Below, one piece after another: positions 58,561-64,000 of a stretch of DNA of 64,000 bases (position 1 is the first letter of the stretch; each line of letters begins with the position of its first letter). The stretch comes from Polytrichum commune (taxonomy: Eukaryota > Streptophyta > Polytrichopsida > Polytrichales > Polytrichaceae): positions 15,522,527 to 15,586,526 of the forward strand of contig OX485808.1 in NCBI GenBank assembly GCA_950295325.1, given 5' to 3'. The notes beneath the pieces were generated by a model that was not told the DNA's origin, did not search any database, and saw only the letters and a program-made list of their open reading frames with translations. The translations under genes were made by a program, and so were the position numbers.

Positions 58561-61500
58561 TTAGCGACAATCAACCACATCAAAATTCAACCTTGGATTC
58601 ATCCAGACATTTGAAGAATGCTCATAAATGGGACCTCCTTCAGGAGGTTCCTCATGTGGATGGAACCCACGTCTTTGACAATTTTGTAAAACCCTTACTC
58701 CCCCTGGATCTGAGAGTCGAAATATGCCATACTTCCTGCAACCCAATTGCTTTGGATCAACCGAGTGCTTCTCAAATAATTCAAAACAAAACTTTTTTTT
58801 TCGAAAAAATTAAAATTAAAAAACAGATCCGGAAGTGAGATACAAACATTGCATCTATAGCAAACGGAAAGTAAGACAACAATACATTTTCCAAACAACA
58901 CAGGTAAATTAAACATGTTGCAATTCAGTCACTTACTGTGATGTGTCTGTAGGTGCCATCACAATCGCTATAGCTTCAGGCAGCATGACCTGTATAGACC
59001 AAAAACATTTAGTGCCAAGAGAAGACCAACCATGCCAACCTGGCTCAGGTTACGTAACGACAACTTACACTTCTTTGAGGTCAGTGCCTATGTGTTTAAG
59101 AAACTTCAGAAATGATGTGTATGGACCAGAGTTGGACTGGTATCTTCTTCTTTTTATACCATTCAGGTATCTATAATGAGGATATCACTTTTTTTGATAC
59201 CAGTAGGGTATGGGCAAAATAATTTTGTTTTCAATACCATTCGGGCCTATATTCCATGCAAGGTAAAATCACCCTAGTATCAATATGGTATTGACCTAAA
59301 TTCTAACTCAGGTGTACAAAGATTCCCTCACCTTGAGGTACCCGCCAAATATCAACATTTGGCTGCTGTTACAATTCTGATACAAACGGGTAGGTTCTTT
59401 GATACCATTATTGCTGTTGATTATTGATACCATGCATTCCACCTATATACCAGTCCAACATTGGCATGGACCAACAAGCATATATGACTTTATTCTAGCC
59501 ACCAGAAGCTTCAAGGTCAAGAAGATATAATACAATGTGATTGTAGTAGCTATGGGTGACATAGAAATCTGACCTGATAAGAATAGTGTGTGTGGAGATC
59601 AACAGATGACATAAAACAACTCTGCTTGGGATGTGTCTGCAAGAATCAATATAAAAGATCATTGTGTCAATCTCAAGGATCAAGAAGATAGTGTGGCATG
59701 AATAATGCAGTGCCCAAACATCAGCAAGATACAAGATGGAAGTCAGTGGATTCTTGATACACCGTATATTTCAATAGATTTTGAATGAAATTTGGAGTTA
59801 TATAATGCTATAAAAATTTAAGGAGGATGCCATAGTGGAACGTAGATAAGCAATGTACACTCTACAGGACGTATCAAGACCTCTGATGGCAGCAGTTAAT
59901 TTCTCTGTAAAGAGTTATAGCATTGTGTAACTCCATATGCTTATCATAACTAATTGAAATAAAAGGTGTTATATCTATGAGCTTTAACATGCAAAAACAA
60001 GGATTCTGTGGATACATACATGTATCCACCCGAGTTGAAAAAGTCCACGCTTGTCTTGTATGTCGAAAATTTCTTCTTCATTCAGAGTCTGACACTGCCG
60101 TCCCACCAATCAAACATTTGGTTACACATTCCTTGATTCCAGTGAAAGATCTTTCAAAGGTATTATACAAGGTGCACGTCCAATTTGAATTGCAAACAAC
60201 TTCATGATCTAGTTGGGACAGGAGTATTTTGAAACCAATAGAAAAAAGAATAAGCTCCAAAATCAACTGATGCTTACAGTATCTGGTGTTGATTCTTGTT
60301 TTGGAATAATAAGAGTTGTGATGTCAAAAACGCCATTTTTCTGAAATCATAACAAAAGACATCAGAATGCAAACTAGAGAAGAAAACACATCTTCAAGGA
60401 ATTTTCACACTTGACAGCAAAGCCAGGTTAACAGAACCCATTAGAAAATGAAAACACTGTGAATTCATTACCAGATGACCGGCAAGGATTCCGCAAGTTT
60501 CAAGATTCCGTTGAGTATTTTGTGCAGCTAGTCTCATAAACTCCTCCAACAAATTTGGGGTCTGCATAAGAGTTGTGAAAGGAATAGCTTGATCAACATA
60601 AGGTTTGTAGCTAGAGATCGGTAATTCCAATGTCTTACAAATGAAAAAACATTCCTAAAATCAATCAAAAGACAATTCAGCAGACAGAAAATTTGTTAGT
60701 GCAAAAAATATTTGGCAAACCATAGCAAGAAAACCATAAGAGGAATGTGGCCATGGGTTTAAATATAGTACAATGTGTAGCTTCTTGGGACCTTTGGTCT
60801 CAGGAAACTGTGTGACCTGTGGAGGTTGTAGCCCAGATCTAAATTGTGTGACCTCTGGAGCTTGTGGCTGATTGTTTGAATAGCCATGCCCGCCCACACT
60901 GAAGGGCTGCATTTGTACAGGAGCATAAACTGGAGGTGGTAAAGGTTGTCTGGGTAAGTTGAAAAAGTGTGGATCTGCAAAAAATTGGTTGGTGTCTGAC
61001 TTGCCCATAGGAGCCGAATCCAAGTTCTCTAGATATGAAACTCTTGAAGGTTGCGGATTAGTGTCCCAGCTCTCTTGCAAGCTACAACACCAATTGACAT
61101 ATTTGTCCACATAACGGTAAGTATTACAATCACCAATGACCTTAAGGGAAAATAAAAATTGGGACACCAAGAAAATTGAACCTATGGGAAATAGAGTACT
61201 TTGTACAAACCCCTAAGCCAATTTATTGGGAGGGAGGACAACCCAGAACTGCATCAAAAAAATACTCTCGCTGTCGAAGAGATTACTAGCACAAAGATGT
61301 GGATGTCATGTCAAAAGCAGACAAACCTTGGGAGCTCAATTGGTGATGTGTTGATGTGGTTTGGATATTGAACCTGCAGTAACCATCCAATATCAATGAC
61401 ATGTACAATTAAAAACCAAAAATAGAGGTATAGTGCAGGATGACATGCCAGTGTTTTCCACTTGTTCGTTTTGGTTGTTGCAACTAAAACTTACAGGGTG

Positions 61501-63552
61501 ATATCCCATTGCTGGTCTACTAGGTACTGGTAGTCTCCGGATTGGTTGACTGCTTGAACCTAGAATAGAATGCCTTGAAAGAGTCTCATCCTTTGGTCGT
61601 GGTATTGGCAAAGATCTGTAATACAGAGCATATGTCGAGTTAGAGAGTGAAGATTCTTCACAGAAAACCTAAATTGAAGACAATGATTGTACACTCCCAA
61701 AGTTACGAAGGGTTTGCCAAGATCACTTCAAATTCATTACATTTGCACTCACGTATTGCTGGTACAATCGTCAAGGTAACTCGGATTAAATACAGGGCTC
61801 TCTGTATTTGAAGGCCTGTTGAGGTAATCTCTCCTACCTGAAGAACCAACCTGTATATAATCCTGCAAGATGATGAAAATCTTAAATTTAATTTTTGCTC
61901 TAAAAACGAAGTCGTCAACAACCCTAGCAAGATGGAGCAACACAGAATGTCAGCAGCTGCTGCCTTATATCAATTATGAAGTGGATATGGGCACGATTTG
62001 GACACAGAAAGACTCTGTAATCACAAAAACATGATGCAGAAACTTACCTTCTGTGACGTACCACTGTAATAAGAATGGCTGGACCTTGTGAAAGTAGGTT
62101 GTGCAGGACCTGGAGGGTATGTTGAATCTTGCGATGAAGAAGCAGACATCTGTTCAATACGCCTCTGAACTTCTGGCTTCAAACTTTCAAGCTCGTTTAT
62201 GATTTGCATCGACCTCTGATGATGCACACCACCACACCCGGAATGATTAGGTTTGCATTACCCTCACTTTCTACTCCTACTGAACCGTTTATCTGGTGTA
62301 ATCTTTCTTATATCCAACTGCCTTCACCTAACTAATGTTTCACTACAACATCATATGTTTCTTGATTTCTTCAATAGCACATCCAGTTGTCAATATAAAT
62401 GCACCAAATTCAACTTAGAGAGGTGTTAAAATGCAGGATTTACAAAAAAAAACAAATGAATATGTAAACTGTACTTTTACTTTCATACTCTAAACGAGTA
62501 GTAACTTGAGTAAAGAACAAATCCCAAACGAATATCAAGTTGGGAAGTGAAAGTATCTGACCATCAAATTCATTATACGAAACTGCCACCAATACCCCTT
62601 TACTTCATCAATTCTCAAAAACATTGATTCTTGCATTTAAAATTAGAGGGGAGAAATTCTTAAGCGAAAGGGCAAAAACCAGTTTGGCATATTCAAAGCT
62701 TTGTGTCTCTAAACAGAAGTATTAGTAAAAAGTCCGATGGGGGGAAGAATTTATACTTTTCTGTACTCAATTCGCAGTGCTGATTGCTGCTGATAATCAC
62801 GATGATTAGGTATAGTATCTGTTACCAAACTGCAAAACGAGAAAACAAGAACCAATAACCATCAAGCCTGAAGCTCGTTGGCAAATTGCAGTGAAGTCGG
62901 TATTCAGCTCAAAGAGCCATTTTAACGTTTCTGACGCAATAATTCCCAACAAAGAGGCTGGATGGCAGTCGTATAAGTAACAATGTACTTCGACTGTCTC
63001 CTTTCTATAACCTGTTCGGGAAACATGACAAAAAAGCTAGAGTAGAAAGAATTGCAAGGAAAGCAGCATCAATAACTGCAGTAAAAGGCCAACTGCACAA
63101 ACCTAGTGAAACGGAGGAGAAGAATATAGAGATCTACAACATTGTCTTCCTCACGGTATATACTAGCCTGCACATCACCACACCAAAAGAAAACAGAAAA
63201 AACATCAATCTCAATTAGTTACTCATCCAAACCCAAGACAAAGATGACACAATCCTAATTCTAGACCAATTCAGTCACACAATAGAAAGACAAGCTTTAG
63301 CCCGGAATTTCATTGAAAATGAGTTACAACACAGATACAAACACAAACACAACACTATCAGGGACGGAGTGGCATTCAAGTCTTGAAATCAGATAGGTTA
63401 TCAAATAAGAATACCTGCTTCAGGAGATTGCTCGCCATGCGATAGTAAAGCCTTATCGATAACCTATTATCGACTTCTACTCTTTTCGTCCTGGATGCGA
63501 TGAAAGCAGGGTACTTCATGTTGTTCCCACCGTAATCCGAAGGAACAGACAT
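58561..63552 (-). CDS. AMSH: AMSH-like ubiquitin thioesterase (JAMM/MPN+ deubiquitinase)
   Basis: AMSH proteins are zinc metalloproteases that cut Lys63- (and in plants also Lys48-) linked ubiquitin chains. They work with ESCRT-III in endosomal sorting and autophagy. Fourteen exons join in frame: 63552-63415, 63167-63103, 62829-62757, 62215-62048, 61862-61753, 61615-61495, 61373-61327, 61081-60772, 60561-60472, 60340-60278, 60094-60020, 59636-59574, 58989-58937, 58735-58561. They give 516 residues, the usual plant size. The N-terminus holds the MIT-like helices (EVDNRLSIRLYYRMASNLLK, VDLYILLLRFT). A linker follows with PIPRPKDETLSRHSILG. The MPN+ domain spans about 345-516. The catalytic Glu is E365 (NLETCGILAG). 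The JAMM motif is complete: H420, H422, S430 and D433 (GWIHTHPKQSCFMSSVD). The end reads GIFRLSDPGG and GGPIYEHSSNVWMNP. All residues needed for activity are present. An in-frame ATG at 63633 would add 27 residues, but the family does not need it. Intron 12 carries an R2 MITE. Confidence 0.96.
59131..59459 (+). mobile_element. MITE family R2, complete copy, in AMSH intron 12
   Basis: This 329-bp copy has perfect 13-bp inverted ends (GTTGGACTGGTAT at 59131-59143, ATACCAGTCCAAC at 59447-59459). ATGGACCA occurs just outside on both sides (59121-59128, 59466-59473), set off by two and six bases, and may be the target duplication. It lies between AMSH exons 12 and 13, antisense to the gene. Confidence 0.82.
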
Positions 63553-64000
63553 CTTTACCGACAACTCTAAACACTTACAAATTCCACTTGTAAGGACAAT
63601 AAATCTGCTTTCAGAGCAATAGCATCCGCACAATCGATCAAAACCTTTCCTCGATTAGCTTGCCTGCCACTCTTCCTCAATTTCAAGAACAAAAAGCTCT
63701 CCTACTGGATTCGTGAACTCTACGAACTCCCTAAACCAAAATATCAGCACAGTTCCCGAGGAGGACATCAAAAGATGATAAACGCAAAGCTACGGCTATG
63801 TGGTGAACCACTCCCAACAGCTAATCTAATCGCAATTTATCTGATTGACTTCACCTTTCACCTTTCACCGTTCCTTGAGCTCTAAAGTATCGTTAGCACA
63901 GTTTCCAAGGATAGAAATGAACCTCCCAGCATGAATCTTGTGGAGTATTCCACTACATACAATTTTCTGAAGCTCTCTCTCTCTCTATGTAACCTTAGGT
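63553..64000 (-). promoter_or_regulatory. Upstream region of AMSH with short (GA)n tract
   Basis: On the gene's strand a GA tract (CT on the plus strand, 63972-63986) lies about 420 bases before the start codon. No TATA box is evident. An upstream in-frame ATG at 63633 would extend the protein, and stop-free sequence links it to the chosen start. Confidence 0.35.

Noticed and set aside
1-64000. tRNA genes, CRISPR arrays, bacterial-type operons or LTR pairs
   Set aside because: I looked for cloverleaf arms, regular spacer arrays, Shine-Dalgarno-led gene runs and paired long terminal repeats and found none. The content is typical of a plant nuclear genome.

Overview
This window is nuclear DNA of a land plant. 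Four intact, intron-rich genes belong to plant families (CBP60 calmodulin-binding protein, plastid-type lipoxygenase, DUF716/TMEM45 membrane protein, AMSH deubiquitinase). A frameshifted dirigent gene is also present. Introns start with GT and end with AG, exons are short, and intergenic DNA is long and full of DNA-transposon debris. The sequence alone does not fix the species. A seedless lineage (bryophyte or lycophyte) is a guess, prompted by a Tc1-type (DD34E) transposase, which is rare in flowering plants.

Layout: 1-2.6 kb is non-genic with one dispersed repeat. A complete 8-exon CBP60 gene lies at 3.6-9.7 kb (+). A decayed Tc1 transposase follows at 12.7-13.7 kb. The 2-exon DUF716 gene at 17.0-18.9 kb (+) is surrounded by tandem duplications at several scales and bracketed by an inverted repeat. 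A 5S-rRNA-derived element lies at 20.7 kb, and the dirigent pseudogene at 21.8-22.4 kb (-). From 24.4 to 34 kb there are only transposons: a fold-back MITE, a hAT-type element filled with a minisatellite, a PIF/Harbinger pair (transposase - / accessory ORF +), and a MITE family with other MITEs nested inside it.

The lipoxygenase gene fills 35.1-44.4 kb (-), with nine exons and 945 residues. Its introns hold MITEs, tandem repeats and a duplicated splice-donor segment. From 45 to 58 kb there is a pogo/Tigger deletion derivative with perfect ends and TA flanks. A second hAT-type element follows, whose interior is a kilobase of C-rich satellite. Beyond it are a LINE remnant, a fold-back element and several repeat families. 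The AMSH gene, 14 exons on the minus strand, closes the window (58.6-63.6 kb).

The genes do not form a pathway. Calmodulin-binding CBP60, lipoxygenase and dirigent families are each linked to defence in plants, but their proximity here looks incidental. The most unusual content is mobile-element structure. Two hAT-like elements with perfect 14-bp terminal inverted repeats and perfect 8-bp target duplications each carry short-period C-rich satellite instead of genes. I place splice sites by reading frame and family match. Transcripts were not available.
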